Source: Psychrobacillus psychrodurans
Lineage (GTDB): Bacteria; Bacillota; Bacilli; Bacillales_A; Planococcaceae
Length of the DNA: 64,000 nucleotides
Direction of reading: 5' to 3'
Assembly (NCBI GenBank): GCA_900114885.1
Contig: FOUN01000002.1
Coordinates: 372,001-436,000, forward strand
Shown: piece by piece, positions 55,278 through 64,000 of the stretch
Numbering within the stretch: the stretch's first letter is position 1
Layout: every line of letters begins with the position of its first letter
Notes under the pieces: model-generated
The model's database searches: none
What the model saw: only the letters and a program-made list of their open reading frames with translations
Told to the model about the DNA's origin: nothing
Program-made: the position numbers and the translations under genes

Positions 55278-58200
55278 ATGGATGATGGGAAAATGAGAAT
55301 GCATTTGTTATTGCAACAACTGGATTTAACAGAGGATTCTTTTGTAAAGCATTTTGAACATGCTTCGATTGATCGATTCACTGTACATAAGAAAAATAGG
55401 CAATGGGATTTTCAAATTCAATTAGAGGCTATACTACCTATAGATGTATTTACGATACTCCAAACAAGGCTAATAGAAAAGTTTTCTGGTATAGCTAATA
55501 TATTGCTAACTATTAAAAGTGATGGAAAAGATGTTTCACAGGAGTTGATCAACCAATATTGGCCGTTAGTTCTTAAAGAGTTAAGTGATATGGCTCCACC
55601 TTTAAAAGAACGCTTATTAAAACAACAACCTGAATGGAACGGTCAGATGATTCATTTAACCTGTGGACAGGAGATTGAATTACGTACGTTTAAAAAGAAA
55701 TATATCGAACAATTATCGGATGTATATGTCGGGTTTGGATTTCCTAAAATAGCCTTCGACTTCCGATTAGTAGAAGATACTGAAGCAATTGCTAAAGCGC
55801 AGTTGGAGTTTCTAGAACAGCGACGTTTAGAAGAAGAGATGCTTGGTCAAAAAGCGTTAGAAGATATGCAAAAACGCGATCAAAATAGACAGGAAAATGG
55901 AAACCAAAATACGGACGGACCTTTCCAACTGGGGGTACCGCTTAAAAAAGATGAGCCTATTATCGATATAAAAACAATCCAGGATGAAGAACGTAGAGTG
56001 ACGATTGAAGGATTTGTATTCGATGTAGAAGTTAAAGAGTTGCGAAGTGGTCGTTCACTTCTAACTGCAAAAGTTACCGATTATACAGACTCCATATTAG
56101 TGAAGATGTTCTCTAGAGATAAAGAAGATGCCCAAATGATGGAACGACTGCAGAGAGGTATGTGGATAAAGGTTAGAGGCTCAGTGCAAAACGATACATT
56201 TGTACGAGATTTAATCATTATGGCACAAGATATGAACGAGATAAATCCGATGGTCCGAATGGATACAGCGAAAGAAAAACGAGTAGAATTACATCTTCAT
56301 ACTCCGATGAGTCAAATGGATGCTGTTTCTTCAGTTTCATCACTAGTTTCGCAAGCAGCTAAGTGGGGGCATAAGGCTATAGCAATTACAGATCATGCAA
56401 ATTTGCAGTCATTTCCAGAGGCGTATGCTGCAGGGAAAAAGAATGGCATTAAAATTCTATATGGATTAGAAGCGAATCTTGTACACGATGGGGTTCCTAT
56501 TGCTTATGATGAGCAACATACTGCATTAGAAGATGCTGTCTATATTGTATTTGACGTTGAAACTACAGGGTTATCTGCCACTTACGATAAAATAATTGAA
56601 TTGGCCGCTGTAAAAATGCAAAACGGCAATATAATAGATAAGTTTGAACGATTTGTAAATCCGCATCATGCACTTTCTGCAACAACCATTGAGTTAACTG
56701 GAATTACAGATGAAATGGTTCGAAATGCACCTGAGATAGAACAGGTTATTAAAGACTTTTATGAGTTTATTGGAGATGGCATTATTGTTGCACATAATGC
56801 ATCTTTTGATATGGGATTCTTGTACGAGGGATATCGTAGAACAGGAATAGAACATTTCAATCACCCAGTTATAGACACTTTGGAGCTTGCTCGTTTTTTA
56901 CATCCAGAGATGAAGTCCCATCGACTTGGAACTCTAACTAAAAAATTCAATATTGAGCTCACACAAGCCCACCGTGCAATCTTTGACTGTGAAGCAACAG
57001 GTTATTTATTGCTTCATTTATTAAAAGAAGCAGAAGAACACAAAATAGTGTACCACGATGATTTTAACAAGCATATTGGACAAGGTGACTCTTATAAACG
57101 AGCTAGGCCAACTCATTGTACAATTTTAGCTAAAAATGAAATAGGTTTAAAAAACCTGTTTAAATTAGTGTCCCTTGCTCATACTACTACATTCTATCGT
57201 GTACCAAGATTAAAAAGATCTGTGCTTCAAAAACATAGAGAAGGTCTAATCATTGGATCGGGATGCGATAAAGGAGAGGTTTTTGAGGGACTCATGCAAA
57301 AACCATTAGAACAAGTAGAAGAGATTGCTCAGTTCTATGATTATTTAGAAATACATCCTAAAGAGGTATACGCACATTTAATCGAAGCAGAATTAGTTAG
57401 AGATGAATGGAATTTAGAAGATATCATCCGTAAAATGATTAAACTTGGTAAAAAACTAAATTTACCAGTTGCAGCAACCGGTAATGTGCATTACTTGCAT
57501 GAAAATGACGCTATTTTTAGAAAAATATTAGTAAACTCACAAGGTGGGGCCAATCCACTAAATCGTCATGGGCTACCTAAAGTACATTTCCGTACGACCA
57601 ATGAAATGTTAGATGCCTTTGCGTTTCTTGGAGAAGACCTGGCAAAAGAGATTGTAATTACTAATCCTCAAAAAATAGCAGATTCACTTGAAGACATTAA
57701 ACCAATAAAAGATGATTTATATACACCTAAGATTGAAGGAGCAGATGAGGAAGTAAGAACTCTTACTTATTCTAAAGCTAAAGAAATCTATGGGGAAGAA
57801 TTGCCTGAAATAGTTGAAGCACGAATTGAGAAAGAGCTAAAATCCATTATAGGTCATGGTTTTGCTGTTATTTATTTGATATCTCATAAATTAGTAAAAA
57901 AATCATTAAATGATGGTTATTTGGTTGGTTCAAGGGGTTCGGTAGGTTCTTCTCTTGTAGCAACAATGACTGAAATTACAGAAGTAAACCCGTTACCACC
58001 TCATTATGTATGTCCTAGTTGTCAGCATTCAGAGTTTTTCCAGGACGGGTCAGTTGGTTCTGGCTTCGACTTACCAAACAAAAATTGTATTAAATGTGAT
58101 ACTCCTTATGTAAAAGATGGACAAGATATTCCGTTTGAAACTTTCCTAGGATTCAAAGGAGATAAAGTACCCGACATAGATTTAAACTTTAGCGGTGAGT

Positions 58201-59591
58201 ATCAACCTATTGCACATAACTATACGAAGGAATTATTCGGCGAGGATTATGTATTTCGTGCTGGTACAATTGGAACCGTAGCTGAAAAAACAGCCTATGG
58301 ATATGTCAGAGGCTATATGAATGATAATAATATAGCTCTTCGTGGTGCGGAAATCGATCGTTTAGTACAGGGCTGTACTGGAGTTAAGCGAAACACTGGT
58401 CAGCATCCAGGTGGTATAATTGTTGTTCCAGACTATATGGATATATATGACTTTACACCAATACAGTTTCCTGCAGATGCCCAAGACTCCGAATGGAAAA
58501 CAACTCATTTTGATTTCCATTCCATTCATGATAATTTGTTAAAACTAGATATTCTGGGGCACGATGATCCAACTGTTATACGTATGCTTCAAGATCTATC
58601 TGGTATTGATCCAAAAACAATTCCAACTGATGATCCAGAAGTAATGAAGATATTTAGTGGAACGGCATCGTTAGGTGTAACCGAAGAGCAAATTGACTGT
58701 AAAACAGGTACATTAGGAATTCCGGAATTCGGAACTCGTTTTGTTCGTCAAATGCTAGAAGAAACAAAGCCATCTACATTTTCTGAGTTAGTCCAAATAT
58801 CTGGGTTATCTCACGGTACAGATGTATGGCTTGGAAATGCTCAGGAACTGATCCAAGCTGGCACCTGTCAGCTTTCGGACGTAATTGGATGCCGAGATGA
58901 TATTATGGTTTATTTGATCTATCAAGGGCTAGAGCCTTCTTTAGCATTTAAGATCATGGAGTCCGTCCGGAAAGGGAAAGGACTTACTCCAGAATTTGAA
59001 GCAGAGATGAAGAAACAGGGAGTTGCCAATTGGTATATTGAATCCTGTAAAAAAATTAAATACATGTTCCCGAAAGCCCATGCTGCCGCGTATGTTTTAA
59101 TGGCAGTTCGTATTGCATATTTTAAAGTTCATTACCCCATACTATATTATGCAGCGTATTTGACAGTAAGAGCATCTGATTTTGACTTAATCTCTATGGT
59201 TAATGGATCTCATACAATTCGTGCTAAATTAGATGAAATAAATGCGAAGGGTTTGGAAGCATCTCCAAAGGAAAAGAGTTTATCAACGGTGCTAGAAATT
59301 GCGCTTGAAATGTCCGAAAGAGGTATTAAAATCCAAAAAGTGGATTTATACAAATCGCATGCCAATGAATTTAAAATTGAAGGAAATACGTTAATTCCTC
59401 CTTTTAATTCGATACCAGGATTAGGCACAAATGTTGCTTTCCAAATTGCTAAAGCAAGAATTGATGGTGAATTTTTATCGAAGGAAGACCTTCAGCAGAG
59501 AGGTAAAGTGTCGAAGACAATCATCGATTATATGGATACGATGGGCTGTTTAGAAGGGTTACCAGATGCCAATCAGCTTTCACTGTTTTAG
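55278..59591 (+). CDS. polC: DNA polymerase III PolC (Gram-positive replicative polymerase)
   Basis: 1437 residues, the full PolC length. In order: N-terminal domain, OB fold (about 235-330), PHP domain begun at [13 protein letters not shown] and interrupted by a DEDD 3'-5' exonuclease ([20 protein letters not shown], about 425-585), the rest of PHP, polymerase with a zinc motif CPSCQ...CIKCD, the catalytic DIDLNFSG, and helix-hairpin-helix near the end. AAGGAGGGATAAGAG precedes the ATG. All expected domains are intact. Confidence 0.99.
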   Translation: MDDGKMRMHLLLQQLDLTEDSFVKHFEHASIDRFTVHKKNRQWDFQIQLEAILPIDVFTILQTRLIEKFSGIANILLTIKSDGKDVSQELINQYWPLVLKELSDMAPPLKERLLKQQPEWNGQMIHLTCGQEIELRTFKKKYIEQLSDVYVGFGFPKIAFDFRLVEDTEAIAKAQLEFLEQRRLEEEMLGQKALEDMQKRDQNRQENGNQNTDGPFQLGVPLKKDEPIIDIKTIQDEERRVTIEGFVFDVEVKELRSGRSLLTAKVTDYTDSILVKMFSRDKEDAQMMERLQRGMWIKVRGSVQNDTFVRDLIIMAQDMNEINPMVRMDTAKEKRVELHLHTPMSQMDAVSSVSSLVSQAAKWGHKAIAITDHANLQSFPEAYAAGKKNGIKILYGLEANLVHDGVPIAYDEQHTALEDAVYIVFDVETTGLSATYDKIIELAAVKMQNGNIIDKFERFVNPHHALSATTIELTGITDEMVRNAPEIEQVIKDFYEFIGDGIIVAHNASFDMGFLYEGYRRTGIEHFNHPVIDTLELARFLHPEMKSHRLGTLTKKFNIELTQAHRAIFDCEATGYLLLHLLKEAEEHKIVYHDDFNKHIGQGDSYKRARPTHCTILAKNEIGLKNLFKLVSLAHTTTFYRVPRLKRSVLQKHREGLIIGSGCDKGEVFEGLMQKPLEQVEEIAQFYDYLEIHPKEVYAHLIEAELVRDEWNLEDIIRKMIKLGKKLNLPVAATGNVHYLHENDAIFRKILVNSQGGANPLNRHGLPKVHFRTTNEMLDAFAFLGEDLAKEIVITNPQKIADSLEDIKPIKDDLYTPKIEGADEEVRTLTYSKAKEIYGEELPEIVEARIEKELKSIIGHGFAVIYLISHKLVKKSLNDGYLVGSRGSVGSSLVATMTEITEVNPLPPHYVCPSCQHSEFFQDGSVGSGFDLPNKNCIKCDTPYVKDGQDIPFETFLGFKGDKVPDIDLNFSGEYQPIAHNYTKELFGEDYVFRAGTIGTVAEKTAYGYVRGYMNDNNIALRGAEIDRLVQGCTGVKRNTGQHPGGIIVVPDYMDIYDFTPIQFPADAQDSEWKTTHFDFHSIHDNLLKLDILGHDDPTVIRMLQDLSGIDPKTIPTDDPEVMKIFSGTASLGVTEEQIDCKTGTLGIPEFGTRFVRQMLEETKPSTFSELVQISGLSHGTDVWLGNAQELIQAGTCQLSDVIGCRDDIMVYLIYQGLEPSLAFKIMESVRKGKGLTPEFEAEMKKQGVANWYIESCKKIKYMFPKAHAAAYVLMAVRIAYFKVHYPILYYAAYLTVRASDFDLISMVNGSHTIRAKLDEINAKGLEASPKEKSLSTVLEIALEMSERGIKIQKVDLYKSHANEFKIEGNTLIPPFNSIPGLGTNVAFQIAKARIDGEFLSKEDLQQRGKVSKTIIDYMDTMGCLEGLPDANQLSLF

Positions 59592-59660
59592 TAGGAAATT
59601 TGCAAGGCTACATGATGTATGGTAATATAAAACTACCAATGTTTCATAGTTCTGTGACGA

Positions 59661-59688
59661 AAGAGTGGGATTTCCCGCTCTTTTCTGT
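59661..59688 (+). terminator. Terminator after polC
   Basis: AAGAGTGGGA pairs with TCCCGCTCTT, with one T-G pair, followed by TTTTCTGTTG. Confidence 0.75.
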
Positions 59689-59725
59689 TGTTATATAGAA
59701 AATCATTGTTGTGTAGGAGGCTTAT

Positions 59726-60205
59726 ATGAGTAATATTACAAGTAAAATTGAAGAGCTTGTATCGCCTATTTTACAAGAGTTAAATTTAGATCTTGTAGAT
59801 ATAGAATATGTAAAAGAAGGCCGAGATTGGTTTTTACGTATTTATATCGATACTCCAACTGGCGGTATAGATATTGAACAATGCGCTCAAGTTAGTGAAA
59901 AGTTAAGTGAAAAGCTAGATGTAGAAGATCCGATATCGGAAAATTACTTTTTAGAGGTTTCTTCTCCAGGAGCAGAACGACCTTTGAAAAAAGATGCTGA
60001 CTTTACGAAGGCAATTGGTAAATATGTTTACATCAAAACATACGAACCAGTGAACGGGGCAAAGGAATTTGAAGGGACATTACTTTCATATTCAATAGAA
60101 GAAGGCGCATTAATTGAAGTACGAGTTAAAACTAGAAGAGTTAAAATTCAAATTGAAAAAGAGAAAATTGCGCTTGCTCGTTTAGCAATTGATTTCTCTG
60201 CATAA
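59726..60205 (+). CDS. rimP: Ribosome maturation factor RimP
   Basis: 159 residues, YlxS/RimP family. The N-terminal domain has [23 protein letters not shown] and [17 protein letters not shown]; the family [12 protein letters not shown] motif follows. It helps 30S assembly. TGTAGGAGGCTTAT precedes the ATG. The conserved rimP-nusA-ylxR-ylxQ-infB order begins here. Confidence 0.97.
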   Translation: MSNITSKIEELVSPILQELNLDLVDIEYVKEGRDWFLRIYIDTPTGGIDIEQCAQVSEKLSEKLDVEDPISENYFLEVSSPGAERPLKKDADFTKAIGKYVYIKTYEPVNGAKEFEGTLLSYSIEEGALIEVRVKTRRVKIQIEKEKIALARLAIDFSA

Positions 60206-60227
60206 CGTATATGGAGGAGTGAAAGCA

Positions 60228-61361
60228 GTGAGTAGTGAATTATTAGACGCGTTAACTGCGCTCGAACAACAAAAGGGAATTTCAAGAGATGTTTTAATAG
60301 AAGCAATAGAAGCTGCTTTAGTAACAGCTTACAAAAGAAATTTTAACCAAGCCCAAAATGTTCGAGTGGATATTAACTTAGCTACTGGTACTATGCTGGT
60401 TTATTCAAGAAAAGATGTAGTAGAAGAAGTTGCGGACGATCGCTTGCAAATTTCTTTAGAGGATGCTCGAGTTATAAACCCACATTATGCAATTGGTGAT
60501 GTAGTGGAAGAGGAAGTAACTCCACGTAATTTTGGTCGTATTGCTGCTCAAACAGCTAAACAAGTTGTAACTCAACGTGTCCGTGAAGCTGAACGTGGTC
60601 TTATTTACGAAGAATATGTGGATCGTGAAGATGATATCGTAAATGGTATTGTGGAACGATTAGATGCACGAAATATATACGTGGGATTAGGAAAAGTAGA
60701 GGCAGTACTACCTGCGAATGAACAAATTCAAACAGAGACATACCGACCTCATGAACGCATAAAAGTGTATATTACAAAAGTAGAACGCACAACACGTGGT
60801 CCTCAAGTATTCGTTTCTAGAACACACCCAGGCTTACTTCGTCGCCTGTTTGAAATGGAAGTACCAGAAATCTTTGAAGGTATTGTCGAGATTAAGTCTA
60901 TTGCTCGTGAAGCAGGGGACCGCTCTAAAATTTCTGTTTTTGCACATAATGATGAAATAGATCCAGTTGGTTCTTGTGTTGGTGCAAAAGGAGCTCGAGT
61001 ACAAACAATTGTAAATGAGCTAAGTGGAGAGAAAATTGACATAGTTGAATGGTCTGAAGATCCGGTAGTGTTTGTAGCAAATGCACTAAGTCCTTCTAAA
61101 GTTATCGACGTTCAAGTAAATGAAGAAGAAAAATCTACAACTGTTGTAGTTCCAGATTATCAGTTATCTCTTGCAATTGGCAAAAGAGGTCAAAATGCTC
61201 GTCTTGCAGCAAAACTAACTGGATGGAAGATTGATATTAAAAGTGAAACAGATGCAAGAGAACTTGGAATTTATCCAAATGAAAATTCTCCACAACTTAT
61301 AATAGAAAACTTGGATGAAGAAGAATTGGATGATTTCGATTTTTATAAAGAAGAAGAATAA
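60228..61361 (+). CDS. nusA: Transcription termination/antitermination factor NusA
   Basis: 377 residues, close to B. subtilis NusA. N-terminal RNA-polymerase-binding domain (LIEAIEAALVTAYKRNFNQA), S1 domain (VNGIVERLDARNIYVGLGK) and two KH domains (DPVGSCVGAKGARVQTIVNE; LAIGKRGQNARLAAKL). GGAGGAGTG precedes GTG 60228, matching the usual start; the frame's longer upstream part overlaps rimP and is not used. Confidence 0.98.
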   Translation: MSSELLDALTALEQQKGISRDVLIEAIEAALVTAYKRNFNQAQNVRVDINLATGTMLVYSRKDVVEEVADDRLQISLEDARVINPHYAIGDVVEEEVTPRNFGRIAAQTAKQVVTQRVREAERGLIYEEYVDREDDIVNGIVERLDARNIYVGLGKVEAVLPANEQIQTETYRPHERIKVYITKVERTTRGPQVFVSRTHPGLLRRLFEMEVPEIFEGIVEIKSIAREAGDRSKISVFAHNDEIDPVGSCVGAKGARVQTIVNELSGEKIDIVEWSEDPVVFVANALSPSKVIDVQVNEEEKSTTVVVPDYQLSLAIGKRGQNARLAAKLTGWKIDIKSETDARELGIYPNENSPQLIIENLDEEELDDFDFYKEEE

Positions 61362-61380
61362 GCAAGGATGGTGATTTTGT

Positions 61381-61659
61381 ATGGCGGTTCAAAAGAAAAT
61401 ACCGTTACGTAAATGTGTTGCTACTGGTGAAATGTTTCCGAAAAAAGAAATGATTCGTATCGTCCGTTCGAAAGAAGGAGAAGTATCTGTGGACCTAACT
61501 GGTAAAAAATCAGGTCGTGGAGCTTATGTATCTAAATCTATCGAAGCGGTAAACCAAGCGGAAAAGAAAAATTCATTAGGCACTCATTTAGAAGCACCAA
61601 TTCCAAATGAAATATACGATCAGTTAATCGTCATTATTGAAAGAGAAAAACTCAAATGA
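61381..61659 (+). CDS. rnpM: RNase P modulator RnpM (YlxR)
   Basis: 92 residues. Family core RKCVATGEMFPKKEMIRIVRSK, then VDLTGKKSGRGAYVSKS. YlxR/RnpM proteins bind RNA and were reported in B. subtilis to bind and inhibit RNase P RNA. The ATG at 61381 follows GGATGGTGATTT. The stop overlaps rplGA by 4 bases. Confidence 0.95.
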   Translation: MAVQKKIPLRKCVATGEMFPKKEMIRIVRSKEGEVSVDLTGKKSGRGAYVSKSIEAVNQAEKKNSLGTHLEAPIPNEIYDQLIVIIEREKLK

Positions 61660-61976
61660 CTTTAGGAGAACAAATATCTAATCTATTGGGTTTAGCAACT
61701 CGAGCAAGAAAGACAATAACTGGTGAAGAATTAGTAGTTAAAGAAATAAGAAGCCAAAAGGCAAAACTAGTTGTTTTATCGAATGATGCTTCTAAAAATA
61801 CAGCAAAAAAAATTAACGATAAATGTGCATCTTTTAACGTTGAGCTGCATGTCTTTGGAGACCGGCACGATCTCGGACATGCGACGGGAAAAGAGGCCAG
61901 GGTGGCAATAGCCATTATGGATGACGGTTTCGCTAAAAAACTGTCCGGCCTTCTCAACGAATATAACCGGGGGTGA
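61656..61976 (+). CDS. rplGA: YlxQ, L7Ae-family ribosomal protein
   Basis: 106 residues of the L7Ae/L30e fold: [44 protein letters not shown] and [21 protein letters not shown]. It is a k-turn-binding RNA protein of unclear role. The ATG overlaps the rnpM stop. infB starts 5 bases after its stop. Confidence 0.94.
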   Translation: MTLGEQISNLLGLATRARKTITGEELVVKEIRSQKAKLVVLSNDASKNTAKKINDKCASFNVELHVFGDRHDLGHATGKEARVAIAIMDDGFAKKLSGLLNEYNRG

Positions 61977-61980
61977 GCTA

Positions 61981-64000
61981 ATGACTAAAATCAGAGTTCA
62001 TGAATACGCGAAACAAATAGATAAATCAAGTAAAGAAGTTATTGAGCAACTAGGAAAGATGAATATTCAAGTAACGAATCATATGTCAACACTTGAAGGT
62101 GAAGCTATCAAAAAGCTTGATGGTATTTATAAAAAGTCTACACAGCAAACAACTAAACCTGCACAAACATCGTCAAAACCAGTACAACAAAATCAATCAA
62201 GACCAACTAATCAAGGTCAACAGCAAAGGTCTTCATCACAAGGACAGTCGAGACCGTCTAACCAAGGTCAACAAAGACCTACATCACAAGGACAGTCGAG
62301 ACCAGCTAACCAAGGTCAACAAAGACCAGCGTCACAAGGACAATCTAGACCTGCTAACCAATCGAATACAAAACCTGGTACATCAGGTACTAATACGCAA
62401 GCTAGTAGCACACAAGGAAGTAATAACCAACCTAAAAAGACATTTACTAACAACAAAGCTCCAGCTGGTGCTTATCGTCCGGGTGGTCAAAATCGTCCAG
62501 GTGGTAATAGACCTGGTCAAAAATTCCAAAAACGTAGAAAAGGTCCTACTACACCAGTTCAACCACCAGTACCAAGAAAAGAACGCGAACTTCCAGAGAA
62601 AATTACGTTTACCGATTCTTTAACTGTTCTAGAACTTTCGAAAAAAATTGGTCGTGAACCAGCAGAAATCATCAAAAAGTTATTCCTACTTGGCGTAATG
62701 GCGACAATAAATCAAGTGTTAGATAAGGATGCAATCGAACTTATTTGTGCAGACTATGGTGTAGAAGTGGAAGAAGAAATTCGAATCGATATTACTGATT
62801 TAGAAGTTCACTTCGATCCTACTCCAGAAGACAGTACTAAGCAATCGGAGCGTCCACCAGTGGTTACAATTATGGGGCACGTTGACCATGGTAAAACAAC
62901 CCTTCTTGACTCAATCCGTAATACAAAAGTAACTGCAGGGGAAGCAGGCGGTATTACTCAACATATCGGTGCCTACCAGATTATTGATAATGACAAAAAG
63001 ATTACGTTCTTAGATACACCAGGACATGCTGCATTTACAACAATGCGTGCACGTGGTGCGAAAATTACGGATATTACGATTCTGGTAGTTGCAGCAGATG
63101 ATGGTGTTATGCCTCAAACTGTAGAAGCCATTAACCATGCTAAAGCAGCTGAGGTTCCAATTATCGTTGCAGTTAATAAGATGGATAAACCATCTGCTAA
63201 CCCTGACCGTGTTATGCAGGAGTTAACAGAGCATGGATTAGTTCCAGAAGCATGGGGTGGAGAAACAATCTTCGTGCCAATTTCAGCCCTTAAAGGTGAA
63301 GGAATCGAAAATCTATTAGAAATGGTATTACTTGTGTCTGAGGTTGGAGAGTTAAAAGCAAATCCAAATCGCCTTGCATTAGGAACTGTAATTGAAGCAC
63401 AACTTGACAAGGGTAGAGGTTCTGTTGCTACATTGTTAGTTCAAGATGGTACGTTAAAAGTTGGAGATCCTATCGTTGTTGGTCATGCATTTGGCCGTGT
63501 AAGAGCAATGGTTAATGATCTTGGTCGTCGTGTGAAAGAAGCAGGTCCATCTACTCCAGTAGAGATTACTGGTTTAAACGAAGTCCCTCAAGCGGGTGAT
63601 CGTTTTGTCGTATTTGAAGATGAAAAAACAGCTCGTCAAGTTGGAGAATCCCGTGCATCAGAAGCTCAAGTAACTCAACGTTCAGAAAAAACTCGTGTGA
63701 CATTAGACAATTTATTTGATCAAATGAAACAAGGTGAAATGAAAGAGTTAAACTTAATCGTTAAAGCAGACGTTCAAGGTACTGTTGAAGCTATGGCTGC
63801 TTCCCTTATGAAAATTGATGTTGAAGGTGTTAATGTCCGCATCATTCACACTGGAGCAGGAGCTATTACAGAATCAGATATTAGCTTAGCAGCTGCATCG
63901 AATGCAATTGTTATTGGATTTAACGTACGTCCAGATACAAATGCTAAACGTATGGCAGATCAAGAAGGCGTAGATATTCGTCTGCACCGTATTATCTATA
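61981..64000 (+). CDS. infB: Translation initiation factor IF-2 (5' part, runs off the window)
   Basis: ATG 61981 follows GGGGGTGA. The frame is open to the window end (673 codons). N-terminal IF2N domain [24 protein letters not shown], a Gln/Ser/Arg/Pro-rich linker with a 16-residue tandem repeat, a second IF2N domain (about 205-260), and the G domain with GHVDHGKTT (299-307), [15 protein letters not shown] and NKMDKP, then domain II. It places initiator tRNA on the ribosome. The C-terminal tRNA-binding domain lies beyond the window. Confidence 0.98.
   Translation, partial: MTKIRVHEYAKQIDKSSKEVIEQLGKMNIQVTNHMSTLEGEAIKKLDGIYKKSTQQTTKPAQTSSKPVQQNQSRPTNQGQQQRSSSQGQSRPSNQGQQRPTSQGQSRPANQGQQRPASQGQSRPANQSNTKPGTSGTNTQASSTQGSNNQPKKTFTNNKAPAGAYRPGGQNRPGGNRPGQKFQKRRKGPTTPVQPPVPRKERELPEKITFTDSLTVLELSKKIGREPAEIIKKLFLLGVMATINQVLDKDAIELICADYGVEVEEEIRIDITDLEVHFDPTPEDSTKQSERPPVVTIMGHVDHGKTTLLDSIRNTKVTAGEAGGITQHIGAYQIIDNDKKITFLDTPGHAAFTTMRARGAKITDITILVVAADDGVMPQTVEAINHAKAAEVPIIVAVNKMDKPSANPDRVMQELTEHGLVPEAWGGETIFVPISALKGEGIENLLEMVLLVSEVGELKANPNRLALGTVIEAQLDKGRGSVATLLVQDGTLKVGDPIVVGHAFGRVRAMVNDLGRRVKEAGPSTPVEITGLNEVPQAGDRFVVFEDEKTARQVGESRASEAQVTQRSEKTRVTLDNLFDQMKQGEMKELNLIVKADVQGTVEAMAASLMKIDVEGVNVRIIHTGAGAITESDISLAAASNAIVIGFNVRPDTNAKRMADQEGVDIRLHRIIY
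62212..62358 (+). repeat. Tandem repeat inside infB linker
   Basis: Three copies starting CAAGGTCAACA at 62212, 62263 and 62311, of 51, 48 and 48 bp. Each encodes 16-17 residues of the form [16 protein letters not shown]. The reading frame is kept. The copies are similar at DNA level, so recent expansion by slippage or recombination is likely. Confidence 0.85.

Noticed and set aside
62093-62623. 176-residue open frame over the start of infB
   Set aside because: It is the +1-shifted reading of the low-complexity IF-2 linker. The true infB frame from 61981 is unambiguous and continues past it.

Overview
The window is a chromosomal core segment of a low-GC, motile Gram-positive bacterium of the Bacillales. 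Gene order follows the Bacillus subtilis stretch from khpA (ylqC) to infB almost gene for gene. The AT-rich coding sequence and the GC-rich intergenic repeats resemble the Lysinibacillus / Sporosarcina / Psychrobacillus group (Planococcaceae/Caryophanaceae). That placement is inferred from protein and repeat style, not from a search. Nearly all genes lie on the + strand and most are tightly packed or overlapping.

Layout. (1) 1-7.8 kb: end of khpA, a repeat-filled gap where ylqD lies in B. subtilis, then rimM-trmD-rplS (with its own promoter and probable L19 leader), a type I signal peptidase, rbgA, rnhB, and a FliK-like / FlhB-tail-like pair (ylqG-ylqH). (2) 7.8-18.9 kb: sucCD, a repeat-filled gap, dprA, topA, trmFO, xerC, hslV-hslU and codY, closed by a strong terminator. 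(3) 19.1-45.9 kb: the fla/che operon: flgB flgC fliE fliF fliG fliH fliI fliJ ylxF fliK flgD, a TIGR02530-type gene, flgE swrD fliL fliM fliY cheY fliO fliP fliQ fliR flhB flhA flhF flhG cheB cheA cheW cheC cheD and a small membrane protein. (4) 45.9-47.7 kb: a strong terminator and a probable dedicated promoter, then sigD, a small charged protein and a SwrB-like protein. (5) 47.7-64 kb: rpsB (promoter plus structured leader), tsf, pyrH, frr, uppS, cdsA, dxr, rasP, polC, rimP, nusA, rnpM (ylxR), rplGA (ylxQ) and the 5' two thirds of infB.

How the genes work together: the segment joins translation and RNA maturation (rimM, trmD, rplS, rbgA, rpsB, tsf, frr, nusA, infB), nutrient sensing (codY), the flagellar basal body, export gate and chemotaxis relay with sigma-D, and the envelope pathway (uppS, cdsA, dxr, rasP).

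I found no prophage, CRISPR array, transposase, tRNA or rRNA gene, or defence island. The unusual content is between genes: (a) a family of GC-rich structured repeats in six copies, two pairs of which form ~600-bp composites with the same architecture, one composite lying between 13-bp direct repeats; (b) a hairpin cassette separating a Shine-Dalgarno sequence from the swrD start codon; (c) a terminator/promoter pair that would uncouple sigD from the fla/che operon; (d) a nested-hairpin leader before rpsB. These are sequence-based observations and none has been tested.
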